Below the pieces are notes generated by a model that saw nothing but the letters and a program-made list of their open reading frames with translations, did not search any database and had not been told where the DNA came from. A stretch of 64,000 bases of DNA, taken from the NCBI RefSeq assembly GCF_042887685.1, contig NZ_JBHVOS010000007.1, positions 62,001 to 126,000 of the forward strand. Reading direction: 5' to 3'. Positions within the stretch are counted from its first letter, which is position 1; each line of letters begins with the position of its first letter. This document shows positions 43,549 to 52,643 of this stretch, piece by piece. The position numbers were made by a program, and so were the translations under genes. Origin of the DNA: Oerskovia sp042887685. Lineage in GTDB: Bacteria > Actinomycetota > Actinomycetes > Actinomycetales > Cellulomonadaceae.

Positions 43549-45581
43549 CTCGGTGGCTGGCCGATCGTGAACGTCGAGGTCACGATCGGCCCGACGGCGC
43601 CCGTCGCCCGGTCGACGTAGCGCAGCCCGAGCGTGTGCTCGCCCGGTGCGAGCCCTGAGGCGACCAGGTCGAGCGGCTTGCCCGTCATCACGTGCGGGTT
43701 GCCCGTCGACCGCCCGTCGAGGAACGCCTCGGTCGTGAGCCCTGCACGTCCGTCGATGCGCACCGTGACGGTCGGCGCCCAGGGGATCGACCCGCCGTCG
43801 GTCGGAGCGAGGATCGAGGGCAGCAGGAACGTGAACGGTCCCGGGACGCGCGTCGCCTCGGAGGTCGTGCCGTTGCGCTCCTGCGTCACGGTGAGCGTCT
43901 CCCACACGGTCGCGCTGCCCGACGGCGTCGCTCGCCACGTGCCGTCGGGCGCGACGTCCGCGCTGGCCACGACGGCGGAGGTTCCGCCGCTGGTCGCCGA
44001 CACCGTGACCACTGCGCCGGGCTCGCCCGTGCCCGAGAGCTCGGGCAGGTAGACGAGCTCGCCCGCAGGCGGGGCGACCAGGGTCGGGGCGGCGAGCTCG
44101 GGGTCGACCGGGATCTCGGGGTCGACGGGGGTCTCGGGGTCGACGGGGGTCTCCGGGTCGGTCGGTGGTGCCGGGTCCACCGGTGCGGGGTCCACGGGCG
44201 GTACGACGTTCTCGACCGGAGGCACCGCCGGAGGCGCTGCCGGGTCCTGCGCCGGGCGGGCTGGGGCCGTCGCGCGACCGGTCCCCGTTCCCCGGGACGG
44301 CTGCTCTGCCGCTTCCCCCTCGTCCTGCCCGGTCGCCGGTGCACGCTCCGGGACGACCTCGTCGGGGACGGTCGTCGGATCGGTCGGGTCGGCCCCGGGA
44401 ACGAGGGCCGGTCCGTCGGCCGACGGAGCCTGGGACGCCCCGTCGGCCGAGGTCTGCGGGCTCGGCCCGGCGTGCTCCGCCACGACCGGCTGGGTGGTGT
44501 CCCACGGTTGCGCGACCGCGACAGCACCGACCGCGACCGCGACACCTGCGGTGACGAGAGCGAGGATCGCCCCGCCGGAGAGCCCGGAGGCCGTGGCCGC
44601 TCCGGCCGCCGCCCCCGCACCAGCCGCGGCGGCCGGGCCGCCGCCCGAGGAACCGCCGGCAGACCCGGCCGGCTCGCCGCCCGCACCACCACCTGCCCCC
44701 CCGGCCGCTCCCCCACCCTGGGCGCCCGGGGCACCGAGGGTGAGATCCGCCGTCGGGTCGATGAAGACGCCCTTGGCAGGGACGAAGCCGGCTCCGCCGA
44801 GGGCCGCCGAGGTGCCACCCAGGACTGCCGGGACACCCAGCACCAGCGGGACGAGCAGGAGGCCCAGCCGCGAGGCGACCTGGTCGACCTCGTCGACCAG
44901 GATCGAGCACGACAGGCATCCCGTGAGGTGCTCCTCGAAGCGGTCCTTGTTCCGCGCGCTCAGGGCGCCCCGGTTGTAGTCGCCCATCTGCTCCGCGGCC
45001 CAGCGGCACTCGTCGGAGACTGCAGTCGTGTTGACGTGGGCCTGGAGCCAGGACCGGCGCAGCCCCTCGCGCGCCCGGTAGGCCAGGGCTGAGACCGACC
45101 CAGCGCTCAGGCCGAGCAGCGGCGCGACCTCGCGAGCGTCCATGCCCTCGACCTCGGTGTACCAGAGCACGGCCTGCCAGCGTGCGGGCAGGGCCTTGAA
45201 GGCCGTGACGGTGACCGACCCCTCGACCACGACGTCGGCCATGTCCACGGGGTCCGCGACCTCGGGGACCTCGTCGACCGCGATCGGGTCCGGTGCGTGC
45301 GACCACGTGATCGCGACGCTGCGGATCGTCTGGTAGAGGTACGGGCGGAAAGGACCCGTCGGCCCCTTGCCCGCCTGGATCGCGCGCAGGATGCGCAGGA
45401 AGGACTCCTGGACCAGGTCGTCCGGGTCGAACGAGGACGTGACGCGACGGGCCGCACCGCGCCCGGCGCCCGAGTGGCGCGACCACAGGACCGCGTACGC
45501 GTCCTGCGAGCCCCCGCGGACGGCGTCGACCAGCTCCTCGTCGGCCAAGGCCCGGAGGTCGGTCTCGCTCGTCGTCGACAT
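43545..45581 (-). CDS. ECF sigma factor fused to anti-sigma zinc finger, transmembrane helix and Ig-like domains
   Basis: 678 residues. Sigma region 2 (about 10-75; DPDDLVQESFLRILRA) and sigma region 4 (about 130-180; LPARWQAVLWYTEVEGMDAREVAPLLGLSAGSVSALAYRAREGLR) are complete. A ZAS-type zinc finger follows (Cys192, His218-x3-Cys222-x2-Cys225). There is a hydrophobic stretch near 238-262, a Gly/Ala linker and a strong membrane helix at about 337-357. A Pro/Asp/Glu-rich spacer with DPETPVDPETPVDPEIPVDP repeats and two beta-sandwich Ig-like domains (about 520-675) complete it. Sigma/anti-sigma fusions are known in actinobacteria. The predicted topology places Ig-like domains outside and the sigma part tethered inside. 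GGAAGG precedes ATG 45581. Confidence 0.88.
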   Translation of the reverse strand: MSTTSETDLRALADEELVDAVRGGSQDAYAVLWSRHSGAGRGAARRVTSSFDPDDLVQESFLRILRAIQAGKGPTGPFRPYLYQTIRSVAITWSHAPDPIAVDEVPEVADPVDMADVVVEGSVTVTAFKALPARWQAVLWYTEVEGMDAREVAPLLGLSAGSVSALAYRAREGLRRSWLQAHVNTTAVSDECRWAAEQMGDYNRGALSARNKDRFEEHLTGCLSCSILVDEVDQVASRLGLLLVPLVLGVPAVLGGTSAALGGAGFVPAKGVFIDPTADLTLGAPGAQGGGAAGGAGGGAGGEPAGSAGGSSGGGPAAAAGAGAAAGAATASGLSGGAILALVTAGVAVAVGAVAVAQPWDTTQPVVAEHAGPSPQTSADGASQAPSADGPALVPGADPTDPTTVPDEVVPERAPATGQDEGEAAEQPSRGTGTGRATAPARPAQDPAAPPAVPPVENVVPPVDPAPVDPAPPTDPETPVDPETPVDPEIPVDPELAAPTLVAPPAGELVYLPELSGTGEPGAVVTVSATSGGTSAVVASADVAPDGTWRATPSGSATVWETLTVTQERNGTTSEATRVPGPFTFLLPSILAPTDGGSIPWAPTVTVRIDGRAGLTTEAFLDGRSTGNPHVMTGKPLDLVASGLAPGEHTLGLRYVDRATGAVGPIVTSTFTIGQPPS

Positions 45582-45661
45582 GGGTGGGTCCTTCCGCGGC
45601 GTGCCCGAGGGTCGGGCGTGAAGCGCCTGTCAGAAGAAGAGACACGCTCCGGAGGCGATCA

Positions 45662-45679
45662 TGACGCGAACGTGACGCG
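45662..45679. promoter_or_regulatory. TGACGCG direct repeat upstream of the sigma-factor fusion
   Basis: TGACGCG occurs at 45662-45668 and 45673-45679, one helical turn apart (11 bases). It lies 81 bases upstream of the sigma gene start in its promoter region. It could be an activator site or part of an autoregulated ECF promoter. To its right (45690-45770) is a CGGGCC-rich tract with CCACGG G CCGTGG, perhaps the terminator of the pentapeptide gene. Confidence 0.4.
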
Positions 45680-45781
45680 TCTCACCGGGCCTGCGGGCCA
45701 CGGGCCACGCCACGGGCCGTGGGTCGCGGGCCGTGGGCCGCGCGCCACGGGCCTCGCGCCTCGGGCCGCGTCGGTGCCTCG

Positions 45782-46396
45782 TCAGTGCGTCCGGACGTCC
45801 AGGCCCAGCGCCTCGGCGACCACGAGCGCCTGCGCCGGGTCCACGATGGCCCCCTGCACGATGCTGCTCAGCGGGTCGAGAGCGCTGAGGTCGCTGCCGC
45901 GCAGGTCGGTGCCCGTGAAGTCGGCCTTGTGCAGCCAGGCCCCGGACAGGTCGACCTCGCGCAGCACAGCCCCCTGGCAGCGGGCACCCGTCAGGTCCGC
46001 CTCGCGCAGGCGCGCTCCCGTGATCGAGGCGCTGCGCAGGTCCGCCCCGGCCATCGTCACGAACGACCAGTTGCCGCCCACGACCTTGAGGAGGTCGAAG
46101 CTGCACTCGGTGAACGCCGACCCCACGGTCTTGCAGCGCGTGAACGTGGTGTCGAAGAACGAGCAGCGCGAGAACGTGCAGTTCGCGAAGGCCGAGTCGG
46201 TGTGGGTCGACGCGTTGAAGCGGACGTTGCGGAACGTGCACTCGGTGAACGTGGCGCCCGTCGTCGTGATCTCGGAGAAGTCGCAGTCGCCGAACGCGAC
46301 CCGCTCGAACGTCTCGCCGTCGAGGTCCCGGCCGTACCAGTCCTCGCGGTCGACGGACGAGTCGGGGGTGGGGGCGCCGTGCGCGCGATCAGCCAT
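45782..46396 (-). CDS. Pentapeptide repeat protein
   Basis: 204 residues, about 30 pentapeptides of the A(D/N)LXX type: FGDCDFSEITTTGATFTECTF, FANCTFSRCSFFDTTF, GADLRSASITGARLREADLTGARCQG and DFTGTDLRGSDLSALDP. These fold as a right-handed quadrilateral beta-helix. Some relatives mimic DNA and protect gyrase from quinolones (Qnr, MfpA), but charge and length here do not prove this. TACGGT, seven bases before ATG 46396, indicates a leaderless promoter. Confidence 0.9.
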   Translation of the reverse strand: MADRAHGAPTPDSSVDREDWYGRDLDGETFERVAFGDCDFSEITTTGATFTECTFRNVRFNASTHTDSAFANCTFSRCSFFDTTFTRCKTVGSAFTECSFDLLKVVGGNWSFVTMAGADLRSASITGARLREADLTGARCQGAVLREVDLSGAWLHKADFTGTDLRGSDLSALDPLSSIVQGAIVDPAQALVVAEALGLDVRTH

Positions 46397-46428
46397 GAGG
46401 TGGACCGTAGCGGGAGGCACCCACGGGC

Positions 46429-46701
46429 CTACCTCCGGCCGAGCCCCCGACGCACCGCGTAGATGACGAACCCCGCCCCGGCGAGGCCGACGAGCCAGCC
46501 CCCCGTGCCGAGCACGGGCCCGCGCGTGCAGTAGGACGCGCCGGGCGTGACGGAGTCGACGCACTGGCCGGACTGGACGCTCACCGCGAGGAAGGACACG
46601 ACCGCGACCACCGCGGCGAGGAGCAGCCAGCCCCAGCGGAGGCGGCGGGGGGCGTCGGCGGGCGCCTCGGGCTGGTCGGGCTGGTCGGGCTGGTCGGGCA
46701 T
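46429..46701 (-). CDS. Small two-helix membrane protein
   Basis: 90 residues. A DQPDQPDQPEAP N-terminal repeat is followed by a helix (WGWLLLAAVVAVVSFLAVSV), an outer loop with two cysteines (QCVDSVTPGASYCTRG) and a second helix ending in YAVRRGLGRR. The two Cys could form a disulfide outside the membrane. Function unknown. TACCCT six bases before ATG 46701 supports the start. Confidence 0.75.
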   Translation of the reverse strand: MPDQPDQPDQPEAPADAPRRLRWGWLLLAAVVAVVSFLAVSVQSGQCVDSVTPGASYCTRGPVLGTGGWLVGLAGAGFVIYAVRRGLGRR

Positions 46702-46767
46702 GGTCCGAGGGTAGCGGCGCCGAGCACGAGGTTCCGCGCTGTCGAGCACGGGGACGAGGCCGCCACC

Positions 46768-46801
46768 GCGCCGAGAACGGCCCGTACCCCGTTCTCGGCG
46801 C
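46768..46801 (-). terminator. Hairpin terminator of the tRNase Z gene
   Basis: GCGCCGAGAACGG (46768-46780) pairs perfectly with 46789-46801, loop CCCGTACC. The stem ends 17 bases from the stop codon of the minus-strand gene. Confidence 0.75.
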
Positions 46802-46817
46802 CCACCCCCACGCCCGC

Positions 46818-47747
46818 TCAGTGCACGCGCGGCGGGACCTGCACCCGGTCGAGGTCCTCGGCGACCGTGAGCTCGCCGTCGAACACGGTCCTGGCCTCGG
46901 CCCAGAACTCGGCCGGGTCCTGGTAGCGCTGCGAGAAGTGGGTCAGGACGAGCGACCGGACACCGCACTCGGCGGCGACCGTCGCCGCCTGGAGCGCGGT
47001 CAGGTGACCGAACGCGTGGGCGAGGTCGCGGTCCCGGTCGAGGAAGGTCGACTCGATCACGAGCAGGTCGACACCACGTGCGAGGGAGTGGACCGCGTCG
47101 CACAGGCGCGTGTCCATGACGAACGCGAACGACTGCCCCGGGCGCACGACGCTCACGTCCTCGACCCGGACGGTCCGTGCCTCGCCCACCTCCACGACGC
47201 CCTCGCGCTGGAGAACCCCGATCGCCGGTCCGTGGATCCCGGCCTCCGCGAGCATCGCCGGGACCATGCGCCGACCTTCGGGCTCGTCGAGCCGGTACCC
47301 GAACGCCTCGACCCCGTGGTCGAGGCGCTCGGCGCGCAACACGAACCCGGGGTCGGCCCGGACGGGCGGGACGACGCCGTCGGCGGAAAACGGCTGCAGC
47401 GCGAGGTCCGCGCGGTGGTGGTAGGACGTGGCGTCGAGCAGGTGGTCGACCCACGTCATGCCCGACGCCGGGAAGGACACCGGGACCGTGTGCGGCACGC
47501 CGTCCAGGCTGATCCGCTGCACGACGCCGGCCAGCCCCAGGCTGTGGTCGCCGTGCAGGTGCGTGATCGCGATCCGCGTCAGGTCCGTCGCGGACACCCC
47601 CGCCCGCAGCATCTGCCGCTGCGTGCCCTCGCCCGGGTCGAACAGGACGGCCTCGTCGTCCCAGAACAGGACGTAGCCGTTGTGGTTGCGCGTCCGGGTG
47701 GGCACCTGGCTGGCGGTGCCGAGGACGACGAGCTCGCGACGGGACAT
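46818..47747 (-). CDS. rnz: Ribonuclease Z (tRNA 3' endonuclease, MBL fold)
   Basis: 309 residues. LGTASQVPTRTRNHNGYVL at the N-terminus and the zinc site THLHGDHSLGL are diagnostic of tRNase Z. Further metal ligands come from FAFVMDTRLCD, LLVIESTF (Asp-equivalent region), AFGHLTALQAA and LTHFSQRY. It removes 3' trailers from tRNA precursors. TAGCGT is six bases before ATG 47747, another leaderless start. Confidence 0.93.
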   Translation of the reverse strand: MSRRELVVLGTASQVPTRTRNHNGYVLFWDDEAVLFDPGEGTQRQMLRAGVSATDLTRIAITHLHGDHSLGLAGVVQRISLDGVPHTVPVSFPASGMTWVDHLLDATSYHHRADLALQPFSADGVVPPVRADPGFVLRAERLDHGVEAFGYRLDEPEGRRMVPAMLAEAGIHGPAIGVLQREGVVEVGEARTVRVEDVSVVRPGQSFAFVMDTRLCDAVHSLARGVDLLVIESTFLDRDRDLAHAFGHLTALQAATVAAECGVRSLVLTHFSQRYQDPAEFWAEARTVFDGELTVAEDLDRVQVPPRVH

Positions 47748-47823
47748 GAGCGCACGCTAGCCCCCGCGCGGCGCACGGGCACGGCGATGCGGAGCAGCCC
47801 GCGCTGCGCGTCGGCCCGTGCGG

Positions 47824-49908
47824 TCAGCCCCGGTCGCCCGGTGCCCCGCGGAACGCGTAGATCAGCACCCGGATGCTGAGCACCGCGCCGACGAACAGCA
47901 TCACGGCCCCGAAGACCGAGTACCAGCTCAGGTCGTTCGTGAGCTGCGGCCCGTTCTCCGCGACGAGCAGGAACACCCCGCCGACGACGCTCGCGGCCGC
48001 GATGATCGTCGAGATGACCTGCTGCACGAGGCTCGTGACGAACCTCCGGTCACCGGGATCGGAGAACGCCCGGACGTTGACCGTGAACCTCCCCGCCTCG
48101 AGGTCCGACGTGATCTTGTTGAGCCGCCGCGGCAGTCGCTCGATCGACGGGGCGAACGCCAGGAGCTGGGCCCCGGCCTTGGCCCGGATCTTGCGCAGGC
48201 TGACCATGTTGCGCAGCAGCTCCTCGCCCTCGTCGCGCGCCGACGAGACGAGCTCGAAGGAGGGCGAGAGCAGGTGCAGCGTCCCGTCGAGCGCCGCGAT
48301 CGTGCGGAACGCCGCGGCGACCTGCGACGGCACCCCCATGCCCGCGTCGTTCACGAGGCGGACCATCGCCGCGAACAGCGAGCCGCTGCTCGCGGCCCCT
48401 CCCCCGCGGAACCTCAGGATGAGCTGACCGACCGAGCGCTCGAACCGGCGCTCGTCGAAGCTGTCCGGCTGGTCGAGGAGCTCGATGAGCGCGTCGGTCG
48501 CCGCGATCGAGTCGTCGGCCTCGACCGCGAGCAGCACGGCCGCGAGCGCGACCCGCTCGGCCTCGTCGAGCCGGCCCACCGAGCCGAAGTCGAGCAGCCC
48601 GAGCGAGCCGTCGTCGCGCAGCAGGACGTTGCCCGGGTGCAGGTCTGCGTGGAACACCCCGGTCACGACGATCTGGTCGAGCGTGACGCGCAGCAGCCGG
48701 GCAGCGATGTCGTGGCGCGCGTCGTCGTCGAACGTCGCGAGGAGCTCGGCCGCGTCCCCGACGGGAGTGCCGTCGAGGCGGTCCATGACCAGGAGCGTCG
48801 AGCTCGACAGCTCGGGGTGGGCGTGCGGGATCTCGACGAGGGGCACGTTCGCGTCGGGGTCGTCGACCTGGTGCGTCCCGGGCAGCGGGTGCCGCTTCGA
48901 GCGCCGGATCGTCGCGAGCGCGCCCTGCACGTCGAGCGTGTTCTCGAGCTCGGTCGTGTAGTCGAGCTCCTCGCGCAGCGAGGCCGCGAACCCCTCGGCG
49001 AGGTCCATGATGCCGAGCGACGGCCCCCACGACGTGTCGCGCTGGAGCCTGCGCGCGATCCGCAGCACGATCCGCAGGTCGCCCAGGACCTGCTGGCGCG
49101 CCCCGGGCCGTTGGACCTTGACGACGACCTCGCGGCCGTCGAGCAGCGTCGCGCAGTGCACCTGCCCCACCGAGGCGGACGCGATGGGGTCGGGGTCGAG
49201 GTGCGCGAACACGGTGTCCACGGGCGCGCCGATCGACCGCGTGACCATGACCTCGATCTGCGCCCACGGCGCGGGCGGGACCTGGCTCTGGAGCCGTGAC
49301 AGCTCCTCGACGTACACGGCGGGCAGCAGGTCCGCGCGGGTCGAGAGCATCTGGCCGAGCTTCACGAACGTCACGCCCGCGTCGCTCAGCGCGGCCCGCA
49401 GCTCGCGTGCCACGGCCCTCTCCTCGGAGTCCGTGGTCCGCTGGTGGCTGCGACGCCGTGCGCCGCGACCGAAGAACCCGCCCAGGCCGTGGCGGATCAT
49501 GATCCCCATGATCTGGGTGTATCGCCACAGGTCCTTGGACCCGCTGCGCAGCTCGACGACGGCGCGCCACGGGGTCGGGATGCTGCCCGTGGGCACCAGG
49601 AGCTCGAGGACGAGCAGCAGCCCCAGGCCGATCACGAACGACCACGCCCACGCGAGGACGATGATCACGAGGACGACCCCGGGGTGGACCGTGAGCGACC
49701 CGTCGGACTCCTGCACCCCGAGCTGCTGGAACCCCTCGGTGAGCCCCCACGACCCGAGCGTCACCACGAGGATCGTCATGAGGATCGACCGGATCCACCC
49801 GACCGGGACCCCGAGGACCCTGCGGGCGGTCGCCGCGAGCAGGAGGACCATGACGAGCGTGGCGGCAGCGGTGAACAGCGCCGTCCCGATCGAGGAGAGG
49901 ATCTGCAT
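47824..49908 (-). CDS. AarF/UbiB (ABC1) family protein-kinase-like membrane protein
   Basis: 694 residues. Three N-terminal membrane helices (TALFTAAATLVMVLLLAATARR; ILMTILVVTLGSWGLTEG; VVLVIIVLAWAWSFVIGLGLLLVL) precede a kinase-like domain. VTFVKLGQMLSTRADLLP is the KxGQ motif, PIASASVGQVHCA the Ala-rich nucleotide loop, VVVKVQRPG the lysine, and FHADLHPGNVLL with LLDFGSVG the catalytic loop and DFG. Two C-terminal helices end the protein. Family members support isoprenoid-quinone synthesis by an ATPase activity. The actual substrate here is unknown. The gene stands alone. Confidence 0.93.
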   Translation of the reverse strand: MQILSSIGTALFTAAATLVMVLLLAATARRVLGVPVGWIRSILMTILVVTLGSWGLTEGFQQLGVQESDGSLTVHPGVVLVIIVLAWAWSFVIGLGLLLVLELLVPTGSIPTPWRAVVELRSGSKDLWRYTQIMGIMIRHGLGGFFGRGARRRSHQRTTDSEERAVARELRAALSDAGVTFVKLGQMLSTRADLLPAVYVEELSRLQSQVPPAPWAQIEVMVTRSIGAPVDTVFAHLDPDPIASASVGQVHCATLLDGREVVVKVQRPGARQQVLGDLRIVLRIARRLQRDTSWGPSLGIMDLAEGFAASLREELDYTTELENTLDVQGALATIRRSKRHPLPGTHQVDDPDANVPLVEIPHAHPELSSSTLLVMDRLDGTPVGDAAELLATFDDDARHDIAARLLRVTLDQIVVTGVFHADLHPGNVLLRDDGSLGLLDFGSVGRLDEAERVALAAVLLAVEADDSIAATDALIELLDQPDSFDERRFERSVGQLILRFRGGGAASSGSLFAAMVRLVNDAGMGVPSQVAAAFRTIAALDGTLHLLSPSFELVSSARDEGEELLRNMVSLRKIRAKAGAQLLAFAPSIERLPRRLNKITSDLEAGRFTVNVRAFSDPGDRRFVTSLVQQVISTIIAAASVVGGVFLLVAENGPQLTNDLSWYSVFGAVMLFVGAVLSIRVLIYAFRGAPGDRG

Positions 49909-50105
49909 GGCCCCTACTCTCCCGCGCGCGGGTGGCCGGCGCAGGAGGACACGCGTTCTGAGCCGCCCGGCGCGGACGCCGCCTCCCGGCGCGGGCCAGG
50001 GTCGCGCTGGGCCGACCGGCCTTCCCAGGAGGTAGCCCCTCGCCCGGTCGCCCCGGTTCCGGGCCGCGCTCGGGGACCCTCGGCTCCGGACGGCGCTCGG
50101 AGGCA

Positions 50106-50131
50106 GGGCGCGGCCCGACGGCGCCGCGCCC
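50106..50131 (-). terminator. Hairpin terminator of the MFS gene
   Basis: GGGCGCGGC (50106-50114) pairs with 50123-50131, loop CCGACGGC. It lies nine bases after the stop of the minus-strand MFS gene. Confidence 0.65.
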
Positions 50132-50139
50132 CCGGGAGG

Positions 50140-51504
50140 TCACGTCGCCCGCGAGCGCCTCGCACGGCCGCTGTACGAGGGCTCGTGCTCGCTCCGAGTC
50201 GGCACCGAGGAGCGGCTCGCCACCGACGACACCCTCTCTGCCACGCTCGGCGAGGTGCCGTGGCGCCTGCCCGTCGTCGCCGCCCGCAGCGCCGCCCAGA
50301 CGAGCAGCGCGGCGCTCAGCACGATCCCGGGCAGGTTGGACGCCTGCCAGCCCAGTGTCTGGAAGACGACGGCTGCGCCGAGCGACGCGAGGACGGATGC
50401 CGAGCCGGTGACTCCTTCGGCGAGGGCCTGAAGCCTGCTGCCGGCACCTCGCTCGTAGCAGCGCAGCAGGAAGGCGGAGCCTGCGAGGAAGAGCAGGTTC
50501 CAGCCGATCCCCACGAGCGCGAGAGTGAGGATCATCGGCAGCGCCGCGTCGCTGGTCGCACCGAGGACGGCGCCCGCGAGCATCACGGTCGCGCCGACCT
50601 GGGTGGCGGTCGACGGCCCCCAGCGGCGCAGGAGCTCACCGCTGAAGACGGCCGGCGCGAACATTCCCACGAGGTGCCACTGGATCATCGCGGCCGACGT
50701 CGTCTCGGAGTGCCCGGCGTGGGTGCTCGCCAGCGGGCCGATTGCCATGACGAGCGTCATCAGTGCGGCCGCGACGGGCAGGATGACGAGCGCCGCCACG
50801 AAGTCCGGGTTCTTGAGGGCTTGCGCGACGGCGATGGGTCGGACCGGCGAGGCAGGCTGATCGTCGGGCGCCGCAGCCCCAGCCGCTGCCGCCGTCGGCT
50901 CGCGCGAGACGCTGAGCGCCAGGGGGATCGCGGTGGCACCGATGGCCGCGACCAGGAGATACGAGCCCACGAACTGGGTCTCGAAGGCGTGCGAGGCCGC
51001 GAGGGCCGTGAAGGGCCCGGCGAAGGCGGCGAGGAGCCCGCCGTACATCACGGTCGAGAGGGCGCGCTCCTGCTGGCCGTCCGGAGACAGGTCCGCGGCG
51101 AGGAAGCGCACGTATCCGCCGGTCGCCGTGTACGCGCCGACGAGTGCGGTTCCCACGCACAGCAGCAGGAACGAGCCCTGCAGGACGGCCAGCGCCGAGA
51201 GCAGCCCGCCGATCACGGCGAACCCGGCCCCCGCCGCCATGACGCGGCGGTAGCCCCAGCGGGCCACGAGAAGCCCGGTGAGGACGGCCGCGAGGAGGCC
51301 CGCTGCGACCATGAGAGTGAGGGGGAGGGTGGCGAGCAGCGGCGTCGGCGCCAGGGAGAGCCCGGCCAGTGCGGTGAGCGTGAGATCCACGCTGAGCACG
51401 CCGTAGAAGAGGGCTTGCATGCTCACGAGCCGGACGAGGTCGGCCCAGTGGTGCCGGTCTGTCGAGCGGTTCTCGGTGGGGGTGGCGAGCGGGGTTGCGG
51501 TCAC
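50140..51504 (-). CDS. MFS transporter (12 TM)
   Basis: 454 residues with 12 helices. LARWGYRRVMAAGAGFAVIGG is the motif A-like loop and LSPDGQQERALSTVMYGGLLAAFAGPF the next conserved one. The pattern fits the drug-efflux/unknown-substrate MFS group. GTG 51504 is preferred because AGGAG lies at the right distance and the 32 residues encoded further upstream are not membrane-like. The last 35 residues are a soluble Ser/Arg-rich tail. The divergent GlxA-type regulator probably controls it. Confidence 0.9.
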   Translation of the reverse strand: MTATPLATPTENRSTDRHHWADLVRLVSMQALFYGVLSVDLTLTALAGLSLAPTPLLATLPLTLMVAAGLLAAVLTGLLVARWGYRRVMAAGAGFAVIGGLLSALAVLQGSFLLLCVGTALVGAYTATGGYVRFLAADLSPDGQQERALSTVMYGGLLAAFAGPFTALAASHAFETQFVGSYLLVAAIGATAIPLALSVSREPTAAAAGAAAPDDQPASPVRPIAVAQALKNPDFVAALVILPVAAALMTLVMAIGPLASTHAGHSETTSAAMIQWHLVGMFAPAVFSGELLRRWGPSTATQVGATVMLAGAVLGATSDAALPMILTLALVGIGWNLLFLAGSAFLLRCYERGAGSRLQALAEGVTGSASVLASLGAAVVFQTLGWQASNLPGIVLSAALLVWAALRAATTGRRHGTSPSVAERVSSVASRSSVPTRSEHEPSYSGRARRSRAT

Positions 51505-51598
51505 GGTTCTCCTTGTGGTGAGCGGGTGCTTCTCACTCTCGTGGGCCGCATGCGCACAGACCAGTGGCTGAAATGCCTCTCTTCGATAGGATTCGGCC

Positions 51599-52555
51599 AT
51601 GAGTACTCACCGCGTCGTGGTCCTGCTGCTCGACGAGGTGCTGCCGCTCGACCTGGGCATCCCCCTGCAGGTGTTCGGGCGCGAGGAGCTGCCGCACTAC
51701 TCGGTGTGCACGGCATCGCTCGGTGGGCGACCCGTCGCGATGCTGGGCGGCACGAGCGTGACACCCAGCGCCGGCCTCGAAGCGCTGGATAGCGCAGACA
51801 CGGTGATCGTGCCCGGCGCCGCTCGTGCCGACAGTCCGCTGGCCGGCGAGGTGCTCGGCGCACTGCGCTCGGCGCACGCGCGCGGGGCACGCATGGTGTC
51901 GATCTGCTCAGGTGCCTTCGCCCTGGCACAGGCGGGCGTGCTCGACGGGCGCAGGGCGACGACGCACTGGCAGAGCTGTGCGCAGCTCGCGACACAGCAT
52001 CCGTCGGTCGACGTCGACCCGGACGTGCTCTACGTCGACGAAGGCAGCGTGCTCACCTCGGCGGGCGTGGCCGCAGGAATCGACCTGTGCCTGCACATCG
52101 TGCGCCGCGACCTGGGGGCGAGCGTGGCCAACCGGGTGGCGCGGAGCCTCGTCGCCGCTCCGCGCCGGGAAGGTGGCCAGGCACAGTTCATCGAGCGCCC
52201 CGTCGTGCCCACCGGCAGCGACCCCCTCGCCCGCACGCGCGAGTGGATGCTGAGCTCGCTCGCCGAGCCCATCACCGTGACCGCCATGGCGGCGACGGCC
52301 CGCAGCTCGGTGCGCAGCTTCTCGCGCAACTTCGCCAGCCAGACTGGCCAGACGCCGTTGCGCTGGTTGCACGCGCAGCGGATCGAGCTCGCGCGCGAGA
52401 TGTTGGAGACGAGCGACCTGAGCATCGACGAGATCGCCGCCCGCAGCGGCCTCGGCAGCCCCGCGAACTTTCGCACCCACTTCAAGAGGGCGACCAGCCT
52501 CACGCCGCAGCGCTACCGCCTGGCGTTCGCCGAGCGGCCGGAGGTCGTGGCCTGA
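51599..52555 (+). CDS. GlxA-type transcriptional regulator (DJ-1/PfpI-AraC)
   Basis: 318 residues. The N-terminal DJ-1/PfpI-like domain (about 5-180; VVVLLLDEVLPLDLGIPLQVF, MVSICSGAFALAQAGVLDGRRATTHW) has Cys in the nucleophile-elbow position. The C-terminal AraC helix-turn-helix pair (ITVTAMAATARSSVRSFSRNF; SIDEIAARSGLGSPANFRTHF) binds DNA. TAGGAT, six bases before ATG 51599, indicates a leaderless transcript. The divergent MFS gene is the likely target, an inference from position. Confidence 0.93.
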   Translation: MSTHRVVVLLLDEVLPLDLGIPLQVFGREELPHYSVCTASLGGRPVAMLGGTSVTPSAGLEALDSADTVIVPGAARADSPLAGEVLGALRSAHARGARMVSICSGAFALAQAGVLDGRRATTHWQSCAQLATQHPSVDVDPDVLYVDEGSVLTSAGVAAGIDLCLHIVRRDLGASVANRVARSLVAAPRREGGQAQFIERPVVPTGSDPLARTREWMLSSLAEPITVTAMAATARSSVRSFSRNFASQTGQTPLRWLHAQRIELAREMLETSDLSIDEIAARSGLGSPANFRTHFKRATSLTPQRYRLAFAERPEVVA

Positions 52556-52643
52556 GGGTGGTGCGGCTCGATCGGGCCGTGGGTTCGTGCCGGGAGGCTC
52601 GGGCCACCTGCGGCAGCGGACGCGGGCGGTACCCCGGGGCTGG

